Shown here: in pieces, positions 14,797 through 21,354 of the stretch
How the letters are laid out: every line of letters starts with the position of its first letter
Numbering within the stretch: the stretch's first letter is position 1
Assembly (NCBI GenBank): GCA_039029935.1
Contig: JBCCFC010000052.1
Location: 1-21,354, forward strand
Origin: G039029935 sp039029935
Lineage (GTDB): Bacteria; Chloroflexota; Anaerolineae; Caldilineales; Caldilineaceae
Direction of reading: 5' to 3'
DNA length: 21,354 nucleotides
Made by a program: the position numbers and the translations under genes
Notes under the pieces: model-generated
Told to the model about the DNA's origin: nothing
Databases searched by the model: none
What the model saw: the letters and a program-made list of their open reading frames with translations, nothing else

Positions 14797-16470
14797 ATGT
14801 CATTAAACAAATACAGCAGCCAGCTCACCCAAGTCCGCTCTCAGGTGGGGTCACAGGCCATGCTCTATGCAACGGGTATGACCGAGGAGCAGATGAATTT
14901 GCCACAGGTGGGCATTGCCAGCATGGGCTGGGAGGGCAACCCGTGTAACATGCACCTCAACGAGTTGGCGACCCATGTCAAAGCGGGCGTCCAAGCAGAG
15001 GATATGGTTGGCTTGATCTTCCACACCATCGGTGTCAGTGATGGCATCTCGATGGGTACGCAGGGCATGAAATGTTCACTGCTGTCACGCGACATCATCG
15101 CCGACTCGATTGAGACAGTCATGCGAGCGCAGTGGTATGATGCCAACGTGTCGATTCCTGGCTGTGACAAGAACATGCCGGGTACGATCATGGCGCTTGC
15201 ACGGCTTGACCGTCCAAGCATCGTCGTCTATGGCGGCACAATCCGCCCAGGCTTCCTTGGCGACCGCAAGCTCGATCTCGTCTCTGCGTTTGAGGCGTAC
15301 GGTCAGTGGCTTGCCAAAGAGATCAGCGAAGAGGAACTCAAGGATGTGTTGCGTCATGCCTGTCCTGGTGCGGGAGCCTGTGGTGGTATGTATACGGCCA
15401 ACACAATGGGTTCCGCGATTGAGATGTTGGGCATGAGCTTGCCTTACAGTTCATCATTGCCAGCGACCAGCGATGAAAAGCGGGAAGAGTGCGGTCGTGT
15501 TGGTGCGGCCGTTCTCAACATGCTCGAAAATGATATCCGACCGAGCCACATCATGACCCGTAAAGCTTTTGAAAATGCGATTACGCTGACGGTTGTGCTT
15601 GGTGGGTCCACGAATGCTGTCCTACATCTCATCGCGATGGCAAAGGCAGCGAATGTGCCATTGACGATTGATGACTTCCAAGCCATTTCAGACAAGACGC
15701 CATTATTGGCGGACCTCAAACCCAGCGGCAAGTATGTCATGGAAGACCTCTACAACATCGGTGGTGTACCAGCGGTACAGCGCATGTTGCTACGGGAGGG
15801 TATGTTGCATGGTGACTGCATGACTGTCACAGGTAAAACAGTTGCCGAGAATGTGGAAGAAGCTGCGGACTTGGCCGAAGGCCAGAAGATCATCTATCCC
15901 ATCTCTGATCCAATTAAGACGACGGGGCATCTTCAGATTCTTTATGGTAATCTGGCGACAGAAGGTGCGGTTGCCAAGATCACGGGCAAGGAAGGCACAA
16001 CCTTTAGCGGTCCAGCACGCGTCTATGACTCGGAAGAAGAGTGCTTGGTCGGCATTCAAGATGGCAGCGTTCAGGCTGGTGATGTCGTGGTTGTCCGCTA
16101 CGAAGGACCAACAGGTGGTCCAGGTATGCGCGAAATGTTGTCAATTACCTCAGCCATCATGGGTAAGGGCTTAGGCAAGAGCGTCGCACTCATGACCGAT
16201 GGTCGCTTCTCGGGCGGTTCACATGGTTTTGTGATTGGGCATGTCACACCAGAGGCGCAGAAGGGCGGTGGCATAGCACTGTTGCAGGATGGTGACATCG
16301 TGACTGTGGACGCCGATAACAACACACTGAACATGGACGTGTCTGATGAAGAATTGGCAACTCGCCGTGAAAATTGGGTTGCGCCAGCATACAAGGCGAC
16401 CAAGGGTGTATTGTATAAATATATCAAGACGGTTGCGTCCGCATCTGAAGGTTGTGTGACGGACGAGTAG
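14797..16470 (+). CDS. ilvD: Dihydroxy-acid dehydratase
   Basis: Dehydrates 2,3-dihydroxy-3-methylvalerate and 2,3-dihydroxyisovalerate to the 2-oxoacids, the third common step of isoleucine and valine synthesis; a cytoplasmic iron-sulphur enzyme. At 557 residues it has the length of the short IlvD class, similar to the [2Fe-2S] enzymes of plants and many bacteria. The three cluster cysteines are visible: Cys50 in GNPCNMHLN, Cys123 in GCDKNMPG, Cys195 in GAGACGGMYTANTMGSA. C-terminal family blocks MTDGRFSGGSHGFVIGHVTPEA and the GPARVYDSEEE segment are intact. The start ATG has AGGGAGA at 14783-14789. It is downstream of higBA with a 59-nt gap. Its neighbours cimA and leuBCD make an isoleucine role clear. 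Confidence 0.96.
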   Translation: MSLNKYSSQLTQVRSQVGSQAMLYATGMTEEQMNLPQVGIASMGWEGNPCNMHLNELATHVKAGVQAEDMVGLIFHTIGVSDGISMGTQGMKCSLLSRDIIADSIETVMRAQWYDANVSIPGCDKNMPGTIMALARLDRPSIVVYGGTIRPGFLGDRKLDLVSAFEAYGQWLAKEISEEELKDVLRHACPGAGACGGMYTANTMGSAIEMLGMSLPYSSSLPATSDEKREECGRVGAAVLNMLENDIRPSHIMTRKAFENAITLTVVLGGSTNAVLHLIAMAKAANVPLTIDDFQAISDKTPLLADLKPSGKYVMEDLYNIGGVPAVQRMLLREGMLHGDCMTVTGKTVAENVEEAADLAEGQKIIYPISDPIKTTGHLQILYGNLATEGAVAKITGKEGTTFSGPARVYDSEEECLVGIQDGSVQAGDVVVVRYEGPTGGPGMREMLSITSAIMGKGLGKSVALMTDGRFSGGSHGFVIGHVTPEAQKGGGIALLQDGDIVTVDADNNTLNMDVSDEELATRRENWVAPAYKATKGVLYKYIKTVASASEGCVTDE

Positions 16471-16526
16471 ATAGGTACTCACTATTGGATATAGATGAGA
16501 GATGAGCATTTTAGGAATAGAAGGAA

Positions 16527-16555
16527 TGTTCACCTCTCATCAAATGAGATATAAT
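16527..16555 (+). promoter_or_regulatory. Promoter with operator-like half-sites for the 16594 toxin-antitoxin pair
   Basis: A perfect -10 hexamer TATAAT (16550-16555) has a weak -35, TGTTCA (16527-16532), at 17-bp spacing. The spacer holds an inverted repeat TCTCAT-CAA-ATGAGA (16535-16549). Further ATGAGA-like half-sites occur upstream at 16494-16507 (GATGAGA followed by GATGAGC). This is the arrangement expected for an autorepressed toxin-antitoxin promoter. Confidence 0.55.
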
Positions 16556-16593
16556 CACATAACCTTTTCTACATATCTATTCTAGGAGGTTAT

Positions 16594-17052
16594 ATGCATA
16601 CAGTTACATTTGAATCGGAAATTAATGATGGCGTGATTAAAATACCCGTGAAAGATTTAATGACGCTAGAACAATATATCAATCATAGCTCATCACCCAT
16701 AACATGGTCGGTTTCCCTCAGCTTAAAAGAAGAAAGTAATGGATTGGAAAATAAAGACGACAACTCTTTTTTTGTGTCAGATAAAGGCGTGAACACTGAG
16801 AAAAAGACTCAAAATAATATCCATCAAACTGACAATGGTACAGAACTTGAAATCGAGGAATCGCAAGATTTATCATCTGAGGATAACGATGATGAGCTTG
16901 ATTATCGTCTACGTAGTGGAAAAAGTCTTGTTGACTATGCCTATGAAGCAGGCTATGATTCTGTTATCGAGTATGTATGGGATTATCCAGTGAAAACGCG
17001 CAATGTCAAGCCTATGACGAGAGAGGAAATTTATGCAGAGCGAATCTTCTGA
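16594..17052 (+). CDS. Putative antitoxin of second PIN toxin pair
   Basis: A 152-residue acidic protein overlapping the next, PIN-toxin, gene by 20 nt. The N-terminus VTFESEINDGVIKIPVKDL resembles the beta-rich, AbrB/swapped-hairpin-like start seen in antitoxins of the type 'fE...dG.I.iP'. Residues about 50-105 are a very polar, Asp/Glu/Asn/Ser-rich linker, probably disordered. The C-terminal segment (about 105-152; GKSLVDYAYEAGYDSVIEYVWDYP ending EEIYAERIF, read as two parts) looks folded and may occlude the toxin. I do not recognise a named family, so the assignment comes from genetic context. A clear AGGAGG ribosome site lies upstream (about 16584-16589), with a TATAAT promoter. Base composition is distinctly more AT-rich than in ilvD. 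Confidence 0.62.
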   Translation: MHTVTFESEINDGVIKIPVKDLMTLEQYINHSSSPITWSVSLSLKEESNGLENKDDNSFFVSDKGVNTEKKTQNNIHQTDNGTELEIEESQDLSSEDNDDELDYRLRSGKSLVDYAYEAGYDSVIEYVWDYPVKTRNVKPMTREEIYAERIF

Positions 17053-17473
17053 TCCTTTCATGTTTATTGACTCAAATATTTGGCTTTATGTATTTCAACC
17101 TGAATTAGAGCCTATCAAAACGCCTCTCTCTCAGAAATTAATTCGAGAGAATAGGACCAAGATTATTATGAGCAGCCAAGTGGTGGTTGAGGTGTCTTCC
17201 AATCTACTCAAGAAATATGAATACGATGAATATTTTGTCTATAAATTTATTTACGAATCATATCGAAGATATAAAGTAATCAACATTGACGAAGAAATTC
17301 TTGTAAAAGCCTCACAAATTCGACAAGAGCATTTATTTTCATATTGGGATAGCATTATTGCATCCGCCGCACTGGTAGCTGGCGCAACGATCCTATATTC
17401 TGAAGACATGGATACGGGATTGGTTCTCGCTGACCAACTCACCATTGTGAATCCATTTGAACATAAAGAATAG
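17033..17473 (+). CDS. PIN-domain toxin (VapC-like)
   Basis: A 146-residue PIN-domain protein of the 'FIDSNIWLY...NPF' subgroup. Acidic active-site residues are all present: Asp13 in MFIDSNIWLYVF, Glu53 in SSQVVVEVSSNLLKK, Asp106 in SYWDSIIASAAL and Glu124/Asp125/Asp127 in LYSEDMDTG; the C-terminal VNPFEHKE is typical. Activity as a tRNA/rRNA endonuclease is inferred from the family. The ATG at 17033 has AGAGGAAA at about 17023-17030 and lies inside the antitoxin gene, giving translational coupling. An alternative ATG nine codons later (M10) would still keep the whole domain. It ends 2 nt before the nucleotidyltransferase gene, so that gene may be carried on the toxin-antitoxin transcript. 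Confidence 0.85.
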   Translation: MQSESSDPFMFIDSNIWLYVFQPELEPIKTPLSQKLIRENRTKIIMSSQVVVEVSSNLLKKYEYDEYFVYKFIYESYRRYKVINIDEEILVKASQIRQEHLFSYWDSIIASAALVAGATILYSEDMDTGLVLADQLTIVNPFEHKE

Positions 17474-17475
17474 CA

Positions 17476-18891
17476 ATGCCAAACCATAAACTCACAACCG
17501 CTGTCATCCTTGCCGCCGGACAGGGCACAAAGTTCTGGCCGTATAACGTGACCCGCAACAAAACGGCCTTCCCGATTGCCAACATTCCAGCAATCTACCG
17601 TTTGGTCGATTCGCTGATTGACCTAAGTATTCAAAACATCATCGTTGTGATGGGCGATCATGCCGCCAGTGTCCGCGCTGCGTTACGAGGTAGCAATGCC
17701 CAAATCCATTTTATCCAACAAGCACACCCAACGGGTACTGCCGACGCCGTTCTGCAAGCTGAATCGATTTTAGAAAGTCACCTAAACGCCAATGAATCAT
17801 TCCTCGTCTGCGCAGGCGATATCGTCACCAGCCAAGACAACCTTGCCACCTTTATCAGCAACATCAACCAGCAACAACCCTATGCCGCTGCGCTGATTCA
17901 ACCTTTGAGCAAAGAATCGCCCAGCGATTGGCTCATCCCAACCGTCAAAGAGCAGCAAATTACACGTATTGAAGGACACCCACGTGATGGGCGTTATCGA
18001 CTGGCGGGGGTTTATGCATTTCAACTTCCAGCACTGGCAATGCTACGTGACAATCCGGGGATTATGGATACTGTGCCTGTGGGAGGAATGCCGCCTATTG
18101 AGTCAGAGATTGCGCGCTCTGTGCAGATGATGATTGAGGAAGGAGAGACGGTCCTAGCCGTTGAAACCGTTGATTACCATGTTGACCTCGACAAACCTTG
18201 GCATATTTTAGAGGCCAACTACCGTGTCATTGAGTCCATGCGCAAGCAGCTTGCCGATAGTGATGGCAACATTATTCCTGCGTCTGCGCGTATCCATGAT
18301 TGTGCGGAGATTGAAGGCAGTGTTGTGTTAGGCGAAAATGCGGTCATTGGCAACCGTGTTGTCGTGCGTGGTGACTTGTGGCTGGGCGATAATGCCAGTG
18401 TCATCAATGGGGCGATTATTGATGGTCCAGTGGTGATTGGGCGTGATGTCAAAGTGCGAGATTACTGCCAGATCGGTGGACACAGCACATTGGGGCCGGA
18501 AGGTGTCTATGGGCATGGTGCAGAGTTTAGTGGTGTTGCCCTTGCCAAAGTCTACTGCTATCATTACTGTGAAATTTGGGGCGTGGTTGGGCAGGCGGTT
18601 GACTTTGGGGCGGCGACGGTCTGTGGCAATCTACGCTTTGATGATGGTGAGACCGTCTGGCGCGTCAAAGGCCGTGCCGAAGTGCCAACCTTTGCCTCTA
18701 ATGCCGCCTACTTTGGCGATTTTTGCCGCACAGGGGTCAATGCGATTATCATGCCTGGGCGTCGGCTTGGCGTGTATAGCTGTGTGGGGCCGGGTGTAGT
18801 AGCGTATGATGATGTGCCTGATCGTCAGATGACATTGTTGAAACAAGAGTTGACGACACAGCCTTGGGGACCTGAACGGTATGGATGGTGA
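17476..18891 (+). CDS. GlmU-type bifunctional NDP-sugar pyrophosphorylase / left-handed beta-helix acyltransferase-like protein
   Basis: A 471-residue fusion. The N-terminal half (about 6-240) is a sugar-1-phosphate nucleotidyltransferase: TAVILAAGQGTKFWPYNVTR with a Lys where the signature usually has Arg, NKTAFPIANIPA, the HPTGTADAVLQAE loop (84-96, as in UDP-GlcNAc pyrophosphorylases) and CAGDIV with the metal-binding Asp. From about 268 to 440 there are hexapeptide repeats of a left-handed beta-helix (IEGSVVLGENAVIGNRVVV, IDGPVVIGRDVKVRDYCQIG, FGDFCRTGVNAIIMPGRRLG), as in GlmU-like acetyltransferases. The probable product is UDP-N-acetylglucosamine or a related nucleotide sugar for envelope synthesis. 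Substrate cannot be fixed from sequence; glucose- or mannose-1-phosphate are alternatives. The start is 2 nt after the PIN toxin stop, with a weak ribosome site. Confidence 0.82.
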   Translation: MPNHKLTTAVILAAGQGTKFWPYNVTRNKTAFPIANIPAIYRLVDSLIDLSIQNIIVVMGDHAASVRAALRGSNAQIHFIQQAHPTGTADAVLQAESILESHLNANESFLVCAGDIVTSQDNLATFISNINQQQPYAAALIQPLSKESPSDWLIPTVKEQQITRIEGHPRDGRYRLAGVYAFQLPALAMLRDNPGIMDTVPVGGMPPIESEIARSVQMMIEEGETVLAVETVDYHVDLDKPWHILEANYRVIESMRKQLADSDGNIIPASARIHDCAEIEGSVVLGENAVIGNRVVVRGDLWLGDNASVINGAIIDGPVVIGRDVKVRDYCQIGGHSTLGPEGVYGHGAEFSGVALAKVYCYHYCEIWGVVGQAVDFGAATVCGNLRFDDGETVWRVKGRAEVPTFASNAAYFGDFCRTGVNAIIMPGRRLGVYSCVGPGVVAYDDVPDRQMTLLKQELTTQPWGPERYGW

Positions 18892-18943
18892 TGGGCGATG
18901 TTGACAGTGTTTATATCCCGTTTTTATGCAAAGGATTTTCTGA

Positions 18944-20134
18944 ATGACATCAACAGCTATTTTAGGCTCAAATCAACGACTATCATTATGGCGCGCCCCC
19001 ACTCTTGCAGCGGTGAGTCACTTTACGCTTGAGCTATGCCACAACTTTCTTCCCGTTCTGTACCCATTGCTCATCGTGAGCATGGACTTAACCTATGGGC
19101 AGATTGGTGGGATTGCGCTTGTGGTCACATTGCTCACCTCATTACCACAGCCCTTTCTCGGTTTTTTGAGTGACCGTTTTGGTGGCTACAAGGTGAGTGC
19201 ATTGAGCATTCTATGGCTGGGTGTGCTGATGAGCTTGGTGGGATTTGCCCCCAACTACATCATCTTCGCCATACTGGTCGGCGCCGCCAGTCTGGGGTCA
19301 TCATCCTATCACCCAGCCGGGGCAACCATCGCCTTTACGTTACCACCCGATAGCCCTGTCCGTCGAGGCTTGAGCATGTCGATTTTTTCGGTCGGCGGCA
19401 ACATCGGCTCTGCTCTTAGCCCCATTGTGGTGGCCGCGCTCTTACCCTGGTTCGGGATTCATGCGGCACTGATCTTTTTGCCCATCACGTTGATTGTCAG
19501 CGGCCTGTTGTATGGGCAAAGGCCGATAACTTGGACAGGTGCAGCAACGGCGAAAGGAACAACGCAGGGGCGAGAGGGCGACCTGTTGCTCACTGCAATC
19601 ATCCTGCTGACATTAGCATCCATGACACGGGCATGGTTTCAGGTCTCACTGATGACCTATCTGCCTGCATGGATTGAGTCCGAAGGTGGCACACTGGTAC
19701 AGGCCAGCCAGATGCTCTCAGTACTGGCCTTTGCCATTGGTGGCGGCAGCATGTTGGGCGGTACATGGTCGGATCGGGTGGGTACGTGGCGCATCGCCAT
19801 GATTAGCTGGCTGTTGATCGCACCCGCCTTCTGGCTCTTCATGCATTCAGGCGGCGTCATGCCGTATCTCGCCATCGCCCTTATCGGTCTGTGCATCGGT
19901 AACACCTACCCCACGACATTGTTGATGGGACAGGATTGTTGGCCGAGACGCGCTGCCGTTTCAGCAGGGCTGATTATGGGGACAGGCTGGGCACCGGGTG
20001 GATTGGGGGCAGCCGTGACAGGTTACATGGCCGACCAATCGTCGTTGACAGACAGCTTGATGTGGCTGATTGTGCCGCCGATTTTGGGCTGTGTATTTAT
20101 GTTGTTGTGGCGGGTGGCGTATCGGCGTGCATGA
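18944..20134 (+). CDS. Major facilitator superfamily transporter (Fsr-like)
   Basis: A 396-residue polytopic membrane protein with about 12 hydrophobic segments, the normal size for an MFS permease. The N-terminal region (ALAAVSHFTLE-like HFTLELCHNFLPVLYPLL, then LPQPFLGFLSDRFGG) carries the MFS loop 2-3 motif G-x-LSDRFGG and resembles fosmidomycin-resistance (Fsr)-type MFS proteins. The second half has the matching GGTWSDRVGTWR loop, supporting the internal duplication of the fold. The short hydrophilic centre (about 195-210) separates the halves. AAAGGA (18930-18935) precedes the ATG by 8 nt. The substrate is unknown; export of a small molecule is likely from the family. It is 52 nt after the nucleotidyltransferase gene and ends just before a strong palindromic terminator. 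Confidence 0.88.
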   Translation: MTSTAILGSNQRLSLWRAPTLAAVSHFTLELCHNFLPVLYPLLIVSMDLTYGQIGGIALVVTLLTSLPQPFLGFLSDRFGGYKVSALSILWLGVLMSLVGFAPNYIIFAILVGAASLGSSSYHPAGATIAFTLPPDSPVRRGLSMSIFSVGGNIGSALSPIVVAALLPWFGIHAALIFLPITLIVSGLLYGQRPITWTGAATAKGTTQGREGDLLLTAIILLTLASMTRAWFQVSLMTYLPAWIESEGGTLVQASQMLSVLAFAIGGGSMLGGTWSDRVGTWRIAMISWLLIAPAFWLFMHSGGVMPYLAIALIGLCIGNTYPTTLLMGQDCWPRRAAVSAGLIMGTGWAPGGLGAAVTGYMADQSSLTDSLMWLIVPPILGCVFMLLWRVAYRRA

Positions 20135-20148
20135 GGGTTCGGCGCGTT

Positions 20149-20224
20149 AGAGTGGTCCAATAGAAAAAAGGAGGCCGCAATTTTTACAAAAATTGCGGCC
20201 TCCTTTTCTCTATTGGACCACTCT
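20149..20224. terminator. 76-bp near-perfect palindrome, bidirectional terminator
   Basis: Arms of 37 nt (20149-20185 and 20188-20224) are complementary except for one A/C mismatch (20165/20208), with only AC between them. The inner part is a GC-rich stem GGAGGCCGC/GCGGCCTCC flanked by A- and T-runs on both sides, so each strand shows stem plus T-tract. It sits between convergent genes (MFS on +, modular protein on -), as expected for a bidirectional terminator. The outer 16 bp (AGAGTGGTCCAATAGA) are not needed for termination. Confidence 0.88.
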
Positions 20225-20262
20225 GCGTGTCTCGAAGCTATCTTTACACGGGAGCAATCTTC

Positions 20263-21303
20263 TCATTTCAATAGCAGTGGCAAGAACACTCGATTAACCT
20301 GGTCCGTACCGCTGACACCGCTGGTGTTGACCAAGCCACCCACCAAATCAACCATTACATCATGTCCGTCAGTCGTGCCTGCTGACCCGTTGACCAGTGT
20401 GATTTGTGCGTCACTACCGACAGTTGCGTCGTCTCGCACTTGCAGTTCGACCGTTGCCATCACACCATCGCTCATGGCTTTAAGCGGTAGACTTAACCCA
20501 TAGACAGCGATGTCAACTTGATTGGTCTCAGCATTGAACTGTGCGAACTGCGTCAGTTGGTTGCTCACATTAAAGCGCACGGCGTCGGGCAGACCATTGC
20601 CATCAGCATCGGCGTCATCAAAGCGGAACTGGCTGTTGTCAAAGTCGAGGCTGAATCCAATGGCGGCGATGTCACTGTCTTGGCTGGTCAGGTGAATTGG
20701 GACCTGTACGGTGCGTCCTTGGATGGTTACGTTCTCAGCACTCAAGGTGGCTGGCGCAACGCTGGCGGCTTGGACAACAGGCGTTGTACAGGCATTGTCG
20801 CCAAAGAAGACCAGCACGGTACAGGCGATGTCAGCGAAGCTCACGCTCTGGGTAGCATTGGCATCACAACCCAACGGTGAACCTGTGTAGCCAGACTGAT
20901 AGATTTCCCACCAGCGCGTGTCGCTGTCGCCATCAAAGAGTTCGAGGACGATGGCAACCACATCGGCGATGCCTGTGCTGCCAGAGGCGTTACAGTCACC
21001 ACGTGGGTTGTTGGCGACGATGGCAACCTCAACACTGGCTGTGCTGACCTGTGCCCCATTGCTAGCACCCGCAGAGTTGTTGTCAATCACGTCGTAGGTG
21101 AAGGTATCCATGCCATTAAAGCTTGCGCTCGATGGTGTATAGGTCACGTTGCTGCCATTGTTGAAGGCGGCACCATGTGTGCCATTGCTGGCCGCATTCA
21201 CGCTCAGGATGTCCGCACCATCTTCATCGCTATCGTTACTCAGGACATCAATCACTGTGCCGCTACCACCAATGACGATGATGGGGGCGTTTACAGCCAG
21301 CAA
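20263..21303 (-). CDS. Modular secreted protein: cadherin-like/tandem-95 repeat, dockerin, cohesin (5' end uncertain)
   Basis: At least 346 residues read leftwards to TGA at 20263-20265. Residues about 10-95 are a bacterial cadherin-like repeat (VIDVLSNDSDEDGADILSV, VTYTPSSASFNGMDTFTYDV). About 101-173 is a dockerin-like pair of EF-hand-type Ca2+ repeats with cysteines (GDCNASGSTGIADVVAIVLE and GCDANATQSVSFADIACTVL). About 185-325 is a cohesin-like beta domain (VPIHLTSQDSDIAAIGFSLDFD, VMATVELQVRDDATVGSDAQ). The protein ends NRVFLPLLLK, a hydrophobic tail I recall from many secreted Chloroflexota proteins. The upstream frame is closed by TAA at 21352-21354, and no ATG or signal peptide is found; the TTG at 21303 is only a possible start. 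For an extracellular protein this suggests a lost or frameshifted 5' end, or that upstream exported modules lie beyond the window. Confidence 0.78.
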   Translation of the reverse strand: MLAVNAPIIVIGGSGTVIDVLSNDSDEDGADILSVNAASNGTHGAAFNNGSNVTYTPSSASFNGMDTFTYDVIDNNSAGASNGAQVSTASVEVAIVANNPRGDCNASGSTGIADVVAIVLELFDGDSDTRWWEIYQSGYTGSPLGCDANATQSVSFADIACTVLVFFGDNACTTPVVQAASVAPATLSAENVTIQGRTVQVPIHLTSQDSDIAAIGFSLDFDNSQFRFDDADADGNGLPDAVRFNVSNQLTQFAQFNAETNQVDIAVYGLSLPLKAMSDGVMATVELQVRDDATVGSDAQITLVNGSAGTTDGHDVMVDLVGGLVNTSGVSGTDQVNRVFLPLLLK

Positions 21304-21354
21304 TTCCCGCAGAACAGATGTGGCGCTCAGCCAGAAGGCTCGGACTTGGATTTA

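Noticed and set aside
18901..18930. TTGACA (18901-18906) with TATGCA (18925-18930) as an MFS promoter
   Set aside because: The -35 is perfect, but the -10 is poor, spacing is 18, and transcription would start downstream of the ribosome site at 18930-18935.

Overview
The window reads as part of a chromosome from a Chloroflexota bacterium (Anaerolineae/Caldilineae-like). This is inferred from several things: multiple Uma2-family genes with coiled-coil tails, many small toxin-antitoxin genes, a secreted protein carrying cohesin, dockerin and cadherin-like modules with a hydrophobic VFLPLLLK-type C-terminus, and an intergenic GTAGGGGCG...CGCCC hairpin of a kind I associate with that phylum. No rRNA, tRNA, CRISPR array, transposase or phage gene is visible.

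Layout. Everything up to 20134 is on the + strand. 1-1573: the end of one Uma2-like gene, a complete Uma2 gene and a YbjQ/UPF0145 gene, closely packed. 1616-3451: a large unrecognised envelope protein. 3653-5741: leuC (TTG start) and leuD. 5951-6805: an antitoxin/PIN-toxin pair. 6872-7963: leuB. 8047-8907: a Uma2 gene cut by an in-frame TGA. 8944-9252: an orphan MNT-type nucleotidyltransferase. 9266-13784: ppc and cimA. 13869-14737: a higBA pair. 14797-16470: ilvD. 16594-17473: a second PIN toxin-antitoxin pair with its own promoter. 17476-18891: a nucleotidyltransferase/left-handed beta-helix fusion of GlmU type. 18944-20134: an MFS transporter. A 76-bp palindromic bidirectional terminator separates these from the only minus-strand gene, a modular secreted protein ending the window.

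How the genes work together. cimA, leuC, leuD, leuB and ilvD cover most of the citramalate route from pyruvate to isoleucine, and LeuBCD and IlvD also serve leucine and valine synthesis. ppc, directly before cimA, supplies oxaloacetate. ilvBN, ilvC, leuA and the transaminase are not in the window. The striking feature is that nearly every gap between these housekeeping genes is filled by a small co-directional accessory cassette (PIN pair, Uma2 plus MNT, HigBA, second PIN pair).

No clearly new defence or mobile system is demonstrable. The best leads are the interleaving itself, the heptad-encoding 21-bp repeat array and shared tail of the Uma2 proteins, the HigA with an extra C-terminal domain, the unrecognised envelope protein, and the outer palindrome around the last terminator.
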